Assembly: GCA_928212115.1 (NCBI GenBank)
Contig: CAKMRJ010005523.1
Coordinates: 139,261,803-139,325,802 of the forward strand
Length of the DNA: 64,000 nt
DNA from: Lactuca virosa
Taxonomy: Eukaryota > Streptophyta > Magnoliopsida > Asterales > Asteraceae
Direction of reading: 5' to 3'
Shown here piece by piece: positions 1-12,652 of the stretch. The translations under genes and the position numbers were made by a program. How positions within the stretch are numbered: the stretch's first letter is position 1; the number at the start of each line of letters is the position of its first letter. The notes under the pieces were generated by a model, which was given only the letters and a program-made list of their open reading frames with translations, did no database searches and was not told the DNA's origin.

Positions 1-3000
1 TATTAATTCTGAAACATTGGAAAGTCTCAATGTATGGCAGACGAATGGGAAGAATCAAATTAGGCAGAAAGATAAAAGTTCTCAAATTGAAAAGAGGGAG
101 AGTAGTTTAGTATTCATGTTGTTGATATCTTAATGATTTAGAAATCATATCACAATTAGTCCTTAAAGTTCATCTTAGTGCATTCTTATGACTAAGAAGA
201 GAGTCATGAATTATTGAAATGGTTAGATCAGGAAGATGAGTCATACTTCGTTCCAAACAATTCTTAGAGTCATACTCAAGATTGTAACTTGAGTGACATA
301 TCTTAAAGAAAAGCTTTTAAAACACTTGTAAAATGTAAGAGTAAAAGTTGTCCTACTCTTGTACATTGAAATTGGTAAGTTATGATTTGTTTTGGATAAA
401 AACAAAAGACCAACTAATGCCAATTGTGTGAAGTGTTTGTCTTGATAAGAATCTGCACTATCTCTTGAAGATTGGCAAGATAGTCTATATGTCAAGAGGA
501 TAGTGGGAGTCTTAAAGATCCTAAAAAGAATTTCAAGAACTAATCAAGACTTATAAAACCCTGCGGTTCTTCACTAGCAAACGACTTGAGGTTTATAACC
601 AATCGTGTTGACATATTCTGTGCCCATTCCAGTTAAAGTTGGCTTTGCATGGAGTTCTGAAGTTCTCAATTGGTGTGCATAACAACTTGGAAGCAATGGC
701 AGGCCCTGTACTGCCAGTGGCAAGAAGTTAAGATTGCATAAGTTCGTCCATATGAGTTGGATTTGTCATTATCCTGTCTTGTGACTATGGTTTTTGACGA
801 TTCACATGGATAAGAAACACATACACCATAAAATCTAAGGGTCATAAGGTTTTTCTCCGATTCATGAAAAATGATGGGTGAGGAAACACTTCCACTTCAC
901 CAAGTAGATTTGAAGCAGATGCAAAAGGTCTAAACAATTGAGACTATGATTACGGGCATCCCTTTTCATAGTTCTGAATTGTTTTAGACACACATGCATG
1001 CTATCTAGGAAAGGTTAGTATTTTGATGAGTTTTATCAAAGCCTTCTCGTATCAGAATCTGAACTTTGGTAAGAAAGTCAATAAAGTATTGATTTCTAAA
1101 AGTCCAGCTGATTTCTGAGTACATGTCAAAGCTAGTGGGGGCATAAGTGTTATGCTAATAATCATATGTTAGTGGGAGCATGATAAATATTGTTAGTGTT
1201 GTAAGTTAGCAATGTTAATTATAGAAACCAACAGTTTCCTTCGTGAGGCTGCAGGGATTGAAAAAGTTGTGTTTTGCTATATTAAGGGAGGAGGATATAC
1301 TTCATTTCAGTTCTAAAGGCTTAGATTGAGACCTTAATCATCTTTAGTCAAGAATATATATGAATTTTCATGTTGGATTGGTTCAACTTAAGGAAATTCT
1401 ATATATTGCGTTTCTCAAAATTCGATTATGATTACGACATCCCTCTTCATAGTCCAATTTTGAAAACATGGCAAATAAAAATATTGTAGCAAAAGACTGT
1501 CTAGAATCATGTCTTTATGTGAGACATCATGAATCGTGTACCATTTGCTTTGGGTACAGGATCGATTGCATGTGCTATAATATTTGTCATTTCTAAATTT
1601 TTCCAAATGCCCAGAGGCATTAAGAAGGGAAAAGGTCTAGAATTGGATATGACTAAAAATGATTAAGCAATTGTCGAGGACAATCTGAGGTTTACCAAAG
1701 ATGGTTGCTCAGAGACAGTTGGAAGTATAGTGCTTAATTTTGGAAGGACCATATTGACATATTCTGAAAAGAGGCATCTCTTATTCAGAAGATAGTCAAA
1801 ATGAGAATATGGAGTGTCTCCATAGGTGGAAGTTATCTGGTAAGATTAGAAAACTTAATGCAAGAAGCATGTCCAAAGCATGTACTTTGATATGAGACTT
1901 AGTTTCCATGGAGTGATCTCCATTGGATACCTTATAATGACTGTTGACAAGTCTTTGTGACTTTGTACATATTCATTACAGAGGGTCAGTGCATATAAGT
2001 TTTAAAATCTAAAAGATTTTGATCAATGATAGGAATTTGAAATTCTCACATTTTCGATAAGGATTTGGGAGTGTGAAATTAGAATCATTGAAATTATGTT
2101 CAATTGGTTTATTCACAAAGTAAGGATCATAGACAAACATAGAGTGCATACTTGGTGTATGACAAAGCTATTGTTAAGAAAAAAACATAGTGTACATGCT
2201 TGGAGCATGGGACAACGAGTGTTTTTAATTCAAGTATAAAGTTGATAAAACTGAAACATGAATAATGAGTAATCAGTATGGTGATAAATAAAAAGTGTTT
2301 AGTTATATTCATAGGGTTTGATACCATATTTGATTCATTTATTCTTGTGTTTCACTTTTGCATGTTTTTGACTTCCAGAATAACTAAGTCGCTCTTCCTG
2401 AATGATTAAGTTATTCCAAACCATCCAAGTCGGTCATATGTGGAAGTAGATATGAATCAAGACTGTCATGGGTTGGTTTGTAGAGGTCCAAGTTGGTGGA
2501 CAAAGTGGTGTGGTGCTAACTACACTCATGAGTGCTCATAAGTTCTGCGTATGGATTCAACCCGCCTCATTTGAATCACTTCATGGATTTTATCACGAGT
2601 GATCATGAGACGATAATATCTTATATTCTTCAAACCTAGAGATATGAGTTGTTACTATGAGTTGGTTATATATTGATTGCACGAAAACGCATTTGGTAAC
2701 TCGATGTTATAAAACGTGCCTTTGTTTATGATTCAACAAGTAGTAAGAACAAGCCATATGAGTCGTAAGTCGTTTATCCATTCTTTTACCTTCGGGATAA
2801 AAGCGATATCTGTGGGGCCCCTCGATGATTTAGCGATGACAACATGTGCGTGCTTGGCCAAGCCAGGACTGATTGATTTGTTCAATCAGTCAGTCATCAT
2901 AAATCGGAAATCGGGAGGGGGAAACAACAAATGGACAGAGAGGAATGATTATAATCCATATCTCAGTCCATATGATATCTAGAATGGAGGAATATATGAT

Positions 3001-3119
3001 CCCTTATCTAATGGACAAGTCATTGATTTGTTCGACAGCGACTTTAAGAGCTACGATTTCTAGTCGGGTTATGAATTCGTACTTGCAATAATAGTTTTAG
3101 ACTTATCCAAGTGGGAGAC
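1..3119 (+). mobile_element. 3' internal tail of a copia-like LTR retrotransposon (non-coding, decayed)
   Basis: This stretch lies directly upstream of a polypurine tract and a 3' LTR, so it is the downstream end of a plus-strand element whose 5' part is outside the window. No reading frame on either strand exceeds about 90 codons and I find no intact reverse transcriptase, RNase H or integrase motif. A short phrase near 1,540-1,580 faintly resembles the copia RT block preceding RNase H, but is too weak to annotate. The sequence is either a long non-coding 3' region or thoroughly decayed pol. Copia-like assignment rests on the LTR and PPT, not on coding sequence. Confidence 0.55.
3109..3119 (+). 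other. polypurine tract of the copia-like element
   Basis: The purine-rich run AAGTGGGAGAC abuts the LTR start TGTTGG. This is the usual primer site for plus-strand DNA synthesis in LTR retrotransposons and fixes the orientation as plus. Confidence 0.7.
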
Positions 3120-3892
3120 TGTTGGATTAGATGTCTAAGCCCATAACTATTATTGGTATGTACTTGACCCGAGAGTAGCATGGCCATTTGGGTTGCATAT
3201 TCATCAGGACCATTTGTTAGGATGGACTTTTGAGAGAAGGTTATTTATGGTTTATTATATATTATAAGTATAATATATTAATATGAAATCATATGTTTTA
3301 ATTAGTATCGATCAAGAATTAATTTGGAATTAATTTAGTGATCAAAAGAGACTACTTAAATCTATGGGGCCTACTTATGATAATTAGTTTATATTTATAT
3401 GTGTTGGGCTTATGATCCATGTTGGACCAAGTTTATGTATGGATACATAAAGAGTTGGGCCACATGAACCATGGATCATAAAACCCATGGGTATGGATTA
3501 TGGTTATACCCATGACCCTTGGAATCCTACATATAAATAGGTTACTCCATAGCCAAAATCACCACTTCTTTTCTTAGAGAAATATGGAGGTGTTTTGGTG
3601 CATGGAATTCTCTCTCAAGAGCCGCCTTTGTCCTAGGTGTGTTGTGATTCCATTTGAGGCATTTCATACTATGGTGCTAAGCTCTTAAGGCCAAATACAT
3701 CAAGACTTCAAGCCACATCAAAAGGTATGTCATCTAACTAGAACTTTGTAGTATAGGTGCTTCATAATATGCTAGTTAGGATGAAACCTTGGAATAGTTA
3801 ATATTTGCATGTATAATAGAGAAAACATAGATCCAAGGTTTTAGGGTTGCATGTACACCATAGGAGTGTTAGAATGCTCAAAAAACCCAACA
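3120..3892 (+). repeat. 3' LTR of the copia-like element
   Basis: The 773-bp repeat begins TGTTGG and ends CCAACA, a perfect 6-bp terminal inverted repeat typical of copia LTRs. A TATA-like box (TATAAATA) lies at 3,532-3,539. Gypsy pol sequence of element A resumes at once at 3,893, so the copia element appears to have inserted into A's pol; the expected 5-bp duplication would start CCCAC at 3,893, but its partner is outside the window. Confidence 0.75.
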
Positions 3893-5431
3893 CCCACACC
3901 CTACGGTGAAGGGTCAACAACCCTCGGCTATCATAGTCGAAGGAGAAAACCTGACCCACAATACGCTCGCTCTTCCGGTGTTCCTCCTTCCTCGCCTCCT
4001 GTTGGGCCTCTCGGATCCGCTCCAACAACGGGGCCACCACGGTCATTCTCATAGAGATACCCCTGATCGGCGCTGCCTTGCGGCTAAGCGCGTCGGCCAC
4101 TACATTGGCCTTCCCCGGGTGGTAAAGGATTTCACAATCATAATCCTTTACCACATCTAACCACCGACGCTGCCTCATGTTCAGATTCGGCTGATCCATG
4201 AGGTATCTCAGACTCTTATGGTCCGTGTAAATGGTACAATCGAACTCCATAGAGATAGTGTCGCCAAATCTGAGGGCGAAGACGACACCCCCAACTCCAA
4301 ATCGTGCGTCGGGTAGTTCGCCTCGTGGGGCTTCAACTGCCTGAGGCGTAGGCGATGACATGCCCTCTCTGCATCAGTACTGCGCCCAAGCCCGAAATAG
4401 ACGCGTCGCAGTATACTACAAAATCCTCCACGCCCTCTGGCAGGGCTAAGATCAGCGCCTCGCACAATCTCTGTCTCAGTGTCTCAAACGCTGCCTACTG
4501 CTCAGGCCCCCAACGAAAGACTACGGCCTTCTTCGTTAGCCGAGTCAAAGGTACGACTATCTTGGAGAAATCCTAGATGAATCTCCGATAATAGCCGGCT
4601 AATCCCAGGAAACTCCGAATCTCAGATGGAGACTTCGGAACCTCCCATCTCATCACGGCCTCCACCTTGGCCGGGTCGACCAGAATACCGTTCTGGTTGA
4701 CAAGGTGCCCAAGAGAAACTGCACCTCGCGCAACCAGAACTCACACTTGGAGAACTTGGCGCACAAGTTCTCCCTCCTCAGAGTATCCAAAACCTCTCGC
4801 AGATGCTCCTCATGCTGCTCCTGCGTCTTGTAGTAGACCAAGATATCATCAATAAAAACTATCAGAGACAGATCCAGCATCGGTCTGCACACGCGGTTCA
4901 TGAGATCCATGAACACGGCAGGAGCATTGGTGAGCCCGAAAGGCATCACCACGAACTCATAGTGACCATAACGCGACCGAAAGGCAGTCTTCTGTACATC
5001 CTCCTCTCTGACCCTCATCTGGTGATAACCTGAATGCAAATCAATCTTGGAGAACCAAGATGCTCCCTGTAGCTGATCAAAGAGGTCATCGATCCTCGGA
5101 AGTGGGTACGGTTCTTCACGTTACCTTATTTAGCTCCCGATAATCTATACACATCCGATGCGACCCGTCCTTCTTCTTTACAAACAGAATCGGGGCTCCC
5201 CAGGGCGAACTGCTCGGTCTAATGAATCCCTTGTCTAACAGCTCCTGCAGCTGTGTAGACAACTCCTGCATCTCAGGAGGAGCCACCGATATGGTGCCTT
5301 TGGCTTATCGGAGACGCACCAGGGACTAGGTCGATCCTGAACTCCACCTGCCTCTCTGGAGGTATCCCGGGCAACTCCTCAGGGAATACATCCGCAAACT
5401 CTCGTACTACTGGCACATCACCCACCGTCGC
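3893..5431 (-). pseudogene. Element A pol fragment: reverse transcriptase and RNase H
   Basis: The minus strand reads, in order, the linker between protease and RT (EFADVFPEELPG near 5,400), the RT palm (VMPFGLTNAPAVF and the catalytic FIDDILVY near 4,850-4,930), RNase H (TIYTDHKSLRYLMDQPN near 4,210, then DALSRK) and the first part of the zinc-binding region before integrase. The parts lie in different frames, with breaks near 4,340, 4,460, 4,690 and 5,100-5,270. The N-terminal side stops at 5,431, where element H inserted; protease continues at 10,903. The C-terminal side stops at the copia-like LTR. It cannot encode a functional polymerase. Confidence 0.85.
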
Positions 5432-5924
5432 TGTGACATCCCCATTTTCACGGCCAGAAAAGACCGATTTTTGTTTATGCTTTATAAAAATCAGAGTACC
5501 TCTTTTAATAAAAAAAATGTTGCAGAATTTGTTCCCAGAAAAACATGATAAATACGTTATCAAAGCATTTCCGAAGAAATGTATTTTTATTCATTTTCAA
5601 AACATTTGGGATGTCATCGTCAATACAGAAACATAAGCATAAACAGAATTTACATTCATTTACACTAGTGATCTACATCTCTTTTAAATCTCTCAGTGTA
5701 AAGTAGCTTCATTTCGATACCTGTGTTAGAAATAAGTTGGAGCGGGTCAGGTTGGGAAACCTGGTGAGTACATAGGGTTTTCAACCCACAATAATATAAT
5801 TATTATGTTTAAACATCAAACAATCAACCCAATACCCATCTCCCCTTATCTTCTTTACTCTTAAGGATCTACCCTAAGAATCACTATTCCTCGTTCATTC
5901 ATTCCTAAGGATCATCCTAAGGAA

Positions 5925-6087
5925 TCGGCACGAAGTCCATCGTCACCGGGGTTTAGGCACTAAGTCTACATAGTCGCCAGGATTTATACAACAGGCACTA
6001 AGTCCGCATAGTCGTCAGGGTTTTGGCACCAAGTCTGCATGATCGCCAAGGTTTAGGCACCAAGTCTGCATGATCGCCAGGGTTTAG
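5925..6087. repeat. minisatellite inside the H LTR (about 33-bp period)
   Basis: Four to five imperfect copies of a unit containing GGCACCAAGTCTGCAT and ATCGCCAGGGTTTA follow each other. The array lies in the transcribed leader part of the LTR, between donor-like and acceptor-like sites. Confidence 0.8.
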
Positions 6088-7326
6088 AGTACACCAGGTA
6101 AACACATCGTTCACAACACCTACAGGTTGCGAGCCTGCTAGTGTTCCACTGGACTGTCTAGAATAGGCCGTGGTTGTCATCCATACTCTGCTAGATGACG
6201 GGGCCAACATTTGGGAACAAGGCTTCTCACATCGTCCACCTCTCACCCTTACCTCATGGTCTATATCACCTCTCAACTCATCATCCAACTCATATTTCAT
6301 CTACCCATGTTTTACCCAACATATTATGTAGATATAAATACATATAAAGTTTAAATCATATAAAACTTGTATAAAATCGTTCATCCAGCATAGATAGCAA
6401 GTATACAGATAATATGCACACATAGCACGTAGTTTATATAAAATACTTCATATCTATGTGTAAGATGAAAGTAACTATGCACTCACTTGATAAGGTGGTG
6501 ACTCAGTATTCGCACAACGCTTCGTTTACTCTAAAATAATTTCCTTCGACGAAACCTAGTATTATTACCACTAGATTTTAGTCTAATATTTACCGTGACT
6601 AATTATTAGTATTATTATTATTATTATTATTATATAAGCATTTAAACAATACTTTCCAACCACTATGTACAGACAGGGGCCAGACATAAAACACCGGAGG
6701 GCAGGACCATTTTGGCATATAGCACTTCTGAAATCCAACAACCCTATGTGGCCCTTTAAACCAGATTCCCCGTACCGCGAGTAGTTAAAAAGATTTTATA
6801 ACGACACTTATATAAGTCATAATAATAGCTCAAATATTTATTATAAGTTCATAATAACAATACTAATTTTAAATATAAGCTATATTAAAATAGGTAAGCA
6901 TAACTTACTTACAAGGGGGTTTTAGCTAGGAGTCGGCCTCTGCAGGGGCAGAACTTCGTCGCTGAATCTTTCTAAGAAAGATTCGTGCAGCGCTTCAGCG
7001 CTCACCTTACTATACTAAAACTACAGAAAGAGAAGTCGAATCACGATGGACCGAAATGCTCGGGGGATAAGAAGAGAAAGACTCTTGAATCAAGAGAATG
7101 GTGCAAGAAATATGAGAGCCCAACCCTCTTATTTATAGTATTGAATTTACAAAAACTACCCTCCATAATTACTTAATGACTTATAGTTATATAAACGACT
7201 AAAACACCCTTCATAATACTATTTTAAATTGATTTAACGATATTTGTACTAAACTAATGTCGAAAGTACTCAACACTAGTCTTATAATAACTGCATCGTC
7301 AATACCTTTCTAATGATATATACATT

Positions 7327-7328
<2 letters not shown>

Positions 7329-7391
<63 letters not shown>
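7329..7391. repeat. TA/GT compound microsatellite
   Basis: A long TA run passes directly into a GT run. The partner LTR (near 10,005) has only a short TA stretch at this point, so the array expanded in one LTR copy after insertion. Confidence 0.95.
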
Positions 7392-8270
7392 ACGTATATA
7401 TGATTTATACTTTATTTTAATACGTAAATATGCTATTATAATTTGTAACTCGTTCATACGAACTCCATTTTTGACGTTCTTTATATCCACGCGTTGGTAT
7501 TTACGAGTACTACAACTTTCATTTAGACAGCTAATTCTCATTCTATCTCAGATTTACAAAACTGTATCGAATTTATCGCGCTCGAAGAGTAGGGACCAAG
7601 TTTCGTCCATATCTTTAACATACGAGCTCTACTCTCGACATTTCTTATATCCACGCATAGGTAAAAACAAGATCTAAAACTTTCATTTAGACTCCGTCGG
7701 CTAATTCTCGACCGCTCTTAAATTTAACAGTAGGAGGAGATTATACTGTTAAATGTCCGCGTAAAATTCATAACTTCTACATACGGACTCCGTTTTCGTC
7801 TGTCTTTTTACCGTTGAGTTCCTATTAATGAGATCTTCAACTCTTATTTAGGTCGCGTAGGCCAAAAACCGCCTGAACTAAAATTCGAGTTTCGGCCCGT
7901 GCACTGTTATGCCAAATCTTAGAAAATTCATAACTTCCTCATACGAAGTCAGATTTGGGTGTTCTTTTTTTGTATGTTCTCGGGTTAACGTATACTACAA
8001 ATTTTGTTTAGATCACTAAGGCTAAAAAGTCTTCTACCGTAAATTCACTATTTACGTCTCCCGGTGTCGTGCTGGTTTTGTCGTAGAACTTCGACGGGCC
8101 ATAACTTCTTCGTTATAACTCGGATTTCGGCGTTCTTTATATGTACTGAACCCTTGTAACATATAATAAAACTTGGTTAAGATTAATCCTTCTAAATAAT
8201 CTTCCATCAAAAACTCATTTTTGATGCTCATCGTCTCTAAATTGACTAGCCTGGATCTGCGGGCGTTACA

Positions 8271-9095
8271 ATTATCTCCCCCTTAGGATGATTACGTCCC
8301 GGAATCATCAACGAAACAGGGCTGTATAATGACTCCGTATGTTATCTCTTTATCCTAGGTAATAATCGTAACTTCTATGTTCCTTCGAATGAGTATCTAA
8401 TTCTTGGACTTCTCGATTGCAGGCGGTGCTCGATCTTGCACTTGCTCCTTATCTCACGTTAGACTCCAAATTATGACCTTCAAGTCACAATCTCGATCCT
8501 CACTGGATACGAACTTAAGATAAGTTTTCTTTTATTACTACAATGGAACGATGTGTCATATTCTAATGACCTATCATCATATGTTGCAACGCTTAGACTC
8601 AGGTCTCTTAGAGTCTTCCAGAACAGACTATACTTTCGTTCATGTTCTAATCTCATCTTAAAAGGTAGCATTTCTAGCTACAAACAACTTTTCGCGATAC
8701 CTCTACTGATCGCTTTTTATTTCAATCTTCCATCTTAAGTCAGATGCTACATCGAACTTGATTCTCTGAACCACATAACATACTCAGCGTAGTCGGACTC
8801 AATTTGATATGACCACTAGGGTCGGAATAACAATCATCTTCTTAGTCATTACCGAAACGATGGTAACGACATACTTGAATAAAACGAAATCAATTACTAG
8901 CTCCTTGGTAACCTTGTGACTTTCCCTGATCCAAGCGTTAGTCATGTGCTTCCGGTAGTATAGGCCTCTACTACCATTCACACCTACTCATACTCGTCCC
9001 AAGTATTGTCTCGCAGGTTTCCAAGTTACTATCACAAAAACAATTTTAACACATAAAAATGTGTCCAATCAATCATAAAATAATTTCCTTCATAT
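8271..9095 (-). other. Element H internal tail and polypurine tract
   Basis: The stretch next to the 3' LTR contains, on the minus strand, a purine tract (CTAAGGGGGAGATAAT at 8,271-8,286) abutting the LTR start. The rest has no reading frame with recognisable similarity. It ends abruptly where the truncated 5' LTR begins, which marks the deletion junction near 9,095. Confidence 0.7.
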
Positions 9096-10897
9096 CACGT
9101 AGTTTATATAAAATACTTCATATCTATGTGTAAGATGAAAGTAACTATGCACTCACTTGATAAGGTGGTGACTCAGTATTCGCACAACGCTTCGTTTACT
9201 CTAAAATAATTTCCTTCGACGAAACCTAGTATTATTACCACTAGATTTTAGTCTAATATTTACCGTGACTAATTATTAGTCTTATTATTATTATTATTAT
9301 TATATAAGCGTTTAAACAATACTTTCCAACCACTATGTACAAACAGGGGCCAGGCATAAAACACGTGAGGGCAGGACCATTTTGGCATATAGCACTTCTG
9401 AAATCCAACACCCTATGCGGCCCTTTAAACCAGATTCCCCGTACCGCGAGTAGTTAAAAAGATTTTATAACGACACTTATATAAGTCATAATAATAGCTC
9501 AAATATTTATTATAAGTTCATAATAACAATACTAATTTTAAATATAAGATATATTAAAATAGGTAATCATAACTTACTTACAAGGGGGTTTTAGTTAGGA
9601 GTCGGTCTCTGCAGGGGCAGAACTTCGTCGCTGAATCTTTCTAAGAAAGATTCGTGCAGCGCTTCAGTGCTCACCTTACTATACTAAAACTACAGAAAGA
9701 GAAGTCGAATCACGAGGGACCGAAATGCTCGGGGGATAAGAAGAGAAAGACTCTTGAATCAAGAGAATGGTGCAAGAAATATGAGAGCCCAACCCTCTTA
9801 TTTATAGTAATTGAATTTACAAAAACTACCCTCCATAATTACTTAATGACCTTATAGTTATATAAACGACTAAACACCCCTTCATAATACTATTTTAAAT
9901 TGATTTAACGATATTTGTACTAAACTAATGTCGAAAGTACTCAACACTAGTCTTATAATAACTGCATCGTCGATACCTTTCTAATGATATATACATTTGT
10001 ATATATATATGTACGTATATATGATTTATACTTTATTTTAATACGTAAATATGCTATTATAATTTGTAACTCGTTCATACGAACTCCATTTTTGACGTTC
10101 TTTATATCCACGCGTTGGTATTTACGAGTACTACAACTTTCATTTATACGCCGTCAGCTAATTCTCATTCTATCTCATATTTACAAAACTGTATCGAATT
10201 TATCGCCCTCGAAGAGTAGGGACCAAGTTCCGTCCATATCTTTAACATACGAGCTCTACTCTCGACATTTTTTATATCCACGCGTAGGTAAAAACAAGAT
10301 CTAAAACTTTCATTTAGACTTCGTCGGCTAATTCTCGACCGCTCTTAAATTTAACAGTAGGAGGAGATTATACTGTTAAATGTCCGCGTAAAATTCATAA
10401 CTTCTACATACGGACTCCGTTTTCGTCTGTCTTTTAACCGTTGAGTTCCTATTAATGAGATCTTCTACTCTCATTTAGGTCGCGTAGGCCGAAAACCGCC
10501 TGAACTAAAATTCGAGTTTCGGGTCGTGCACTACTATGTCAAATCTTAGAAAATTCATAACTTCCTCATACGAAGTCAGATTTGGGCGTTCTTTTTTTGT
10601 ATGTTCTCGGTTTAACGTATACTACAAATTTTGTTTAGATAACTATGGCTAAAAAGTCTTCTACCGTAAATTCACTATTTACGTCTCCCGGTGCCGTGCC
10701 GGTTTTGCCGTAAAACTTCGACGTGCCATAACTTCTTCGTTATAACTCGGATTTCGGCGTTCTTTATATGTACTGAACCCTTGTAAAATATACTAAAACT
10801 TGGTTAAGATTAATCCTTATAAATAATCTTCCATCAAAAATTCATTTTTGATGCTCATCGTCTCTAAATTGACTAGCCTGGATCTGCGGGCGTTACA
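9096..10897 (-). repeat. Element H 5' LTR (truncated)
   Basis: This is a near copy of 6,423-8,270, including the TATA-like region and the donor-like GTGAGTG near 9,159. It lacks the equivalent of 5,432-6,422, so no PBS or LTR end is present at its internal side. Its outer end GGGCGTTACA is followed by the duplicated GTCGC. Confidence 0.85.
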
Positions 10898-10902
10898 GTC
10901 GC

Positions 10903-11373
10903 CCTTCCCGTCTCCTGGGTGTCCATAACATAGGCGATGTATCCTGCGCAACCCTGCTGAAGGTAGCGCCTAGCCCTCGCCGCCGAACATAAAGTTGGTC
11001 CTCGCTGTTGCCTCTCGCCCTGAATCACCAGCTCTCCCCCACTTGGGGTCCTGATCCTAACCAACTGCTGCTCGCAGTCAATCACTGCCCCATTTGGGGC
11101 TTAGCCAATCCATACCAATAATAACCTTGTTTCCCCTCAATGGTATGGGAACCAAATCCACTAGATAACGCTCTTCAAACAACCTCAAAACACAATCCCG
11201 GAAGACCTCTTATGCTCGCATAGACAAGTCGTCCGCAATCTCGACTTCTAGAGGGCACTCCAACATGCCCGAGGACTCAGGAAACTTCTTGCTAAGCGCA
11301 AGAGAAACAAACGATCGGGTAGCGCCCGAATCAAACAACACCTAAACTGGGATATCATTCACATGGAACGATC
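10903..11373 (-). pseudogene. Element A protease (retropepsin-like) remnant
   Basis: The minus strand encodes an aspartic-protease domain with the active-site phrase VLFDSGATRSFVS just after the upstream intron, and a downstream stretch RTPSGGELVIQGERQQ ending in CSAARARRYLQQG, as in related chromoviruses. A stop codon precedes the active site where a glutamine would be expected, and another break lies in the middle. The reading is cut at 10,902 by element H. Confidence 0.75.
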
Positions 11374-11447
11374 CTAATCATATATATACAGAGCATATAT
11401 CAATAACATAAGCATCAAATGAATAAATCAAGGAGAAAGAATCATAC
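11374..11447 (-). other. Putative 74-nt intron at the gag/protease boundary of element A
   Basis: On the minus strand the donor GTATGATT begins at 11,447 and an acceptor GATTAG ends at 11,374. Removing the 74 nt joins the end of gag (DVVTG) in frame to the protease active-site region; without removal gag ends within five codons. Elements B and C have an intron of unrelated sequence at the same codon position and phase. Confidence 0.6.
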
Positions 11448-12652
11448 CCGTCACCACATCGGGTGCGGCGCGTGCCTCCTCGGTAGTCAACTGGAAGGCC
11501 CGGCTCCTCACCACTGGAGCCTCTGACTTGCCCTGCCGGCCATCCGTAATCTGCAGGGTCGCTGGAGCTGGCGCCTTCACTGGCGCCGCTGCTGTCAACT
11601 GGGGGCAATTGGCCCTCTTATGGCCCCTCTGGTTGCAGTGGAAACACAGCAACTCGGATGTCTGAATAGTGGGTGCAGGGGCGGTACAATCCTTGCTGAA
11701 ATACCCCAACTTGCCGCACTTATACCAGCCCGACGATCCCAACCTACATGCTCCCTCATGTGACTTGCCGCATTTCCTGCAGCGGCCTCGGTCCTGTTGG
11801 CCTTTCGGCCTAGCATCAGATCCCTTGGGCTTCTTCCCCGAAGCCCCAGTCACCTGCCCCTCCTCGGCCTTCCTCTTCCGGATGTGCTCTAGGTCAATCT
11901 CTCTCTCCCTTTGCCCCGGCAATCATGGAATCCAGGGTAGGGCAAGCTAAAAAACTGACATGCTCCCGAATGTCGGACCGCAGCATGTCATGGTAGCGGG
12001 TCCTCCTCATATCCTCATCTCCCGCATACTGGGGCACTAGTAACGCCCTCTCCCGGAACTTGGCGGTGATCTCCGCCACTGTCTCCATCGTCTGCCTCAT
12101 ATCCAGGAACTCCCGGGGCAACTGCTGGAGCTCCACCGCAGGCGCGAACTCAGCTCTGAACCGGGTCACAAAATCTGGCCATGTCATAGCCTCAACAGTC
12201 GAGGCTCCCAGTGAGTCACCAGCCGACTCCCACCAATCCCTGGCCCGGTCCCTCAAGCATCCTGCTGCATATCACACCTTCGACCCCTCGGGGCAGAAGC
12301 TAGTCAGCTGTGCAGACCCCATGTCTGCAATCCATCGTCTGGCAGCAATGGGGTCCTTCGCCCCATGGAAATCCGGCGCACCACTGCCCCTGAAGTCCTT
12401 AAAGGACAGTGTGTGTGATCCTGACTGGCTGATCGCCATGTCACTCCTGAACGCCCTGAGGTGATCTTCCATCAGCTCGATGATCCCCTCCTTGATCGAC
12501 CCAAAGATGACCGGGGTCGCATCAAGGATGCCTCTAGTGATCTCGGACGCGATAAACTCGCGTAGTCTCTCATCCACTGGTTCAGAACCTGAACCCGAAC
12601 ATGATCCCTCTCCTGAACTGCCAACTGCTGGCCTCGGACGTAGTACCACCAT
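11448..12652 (-). pseudogene. Element A gag with zinc knuckles
   Basis: The start ATG is at 12,652 (protein begins MVVLRPRPAVG), just downstream of a TTTTCAG acceptor-like run. A capsid-like region follows (RARDWWESAG near 12,240; ITAKFRERALLVPQYAGDE near 12,050), then a basic stretch and three zinc-knuckle positions: CRKCGKSHEGAC intact, WYKCGKLGYFSKDC with its first Cys and its His lost, CFHCNQRGHKRANC intact. A stop and frame change near 12,260-12,275 split the frame. The role would be structural capsid protein; this copy is inactive. Confidence 0.8.

Larger units (their letters stand above)
5432..8270 (-). repeat. Element H 3' LTR (complete, 2.84 kb)
   Basis: In sense orientation it begins TGTAACGCCC and ends GGATGTCACA. 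A TATA-like box reads TATAAATAAGAG on the minus strand near 7,130-7,140. A donor-like GTGAGTG begins at 6,486 (minus) and an acceptor-like ACACAG ends at 5,721, with a minisatellite between them. It matches the truncated partner LTR closely, apart from an expanded TA/GT microsatellite. Confidence 0.8.
5432..10897 (-). mobile_element. Gypsy-like element H inserted in element A, with internal deletion
   Basis: The element starts TGTGACATCC and ends GGGCGTTACA and is flanked by the 5-bp duplication GTCGC (5,427-5,431 and 10,898-10,902). It sits between A's protease and RT. On the minus strand it consists of a truncated 5' LTR (10,897-9,096), about 0.8 kb of internal tail, a PPT and a complete 3' LTR (8,270-5,432). 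The primer site, gag, pol and about 1 kb of the 5' LTR's downstream end have been lost in one deletion after insertion. No coding sequence was found. Confidence 0.85.

Noticed and set aside
1500..1620. Faint resemblance to the copia RT segment before RNase H
   Set aside because: Only a few residues agree, with no neighbouring motif in frame; insufficient to annotate pol.
7366..7677. Frames of about 100 codons present in both H LTRs (also 9,984-10,304)
   Set aside because: Repeated because the LTRs are repeated; one begins in the GT microsatellite and neither has a coding signature.
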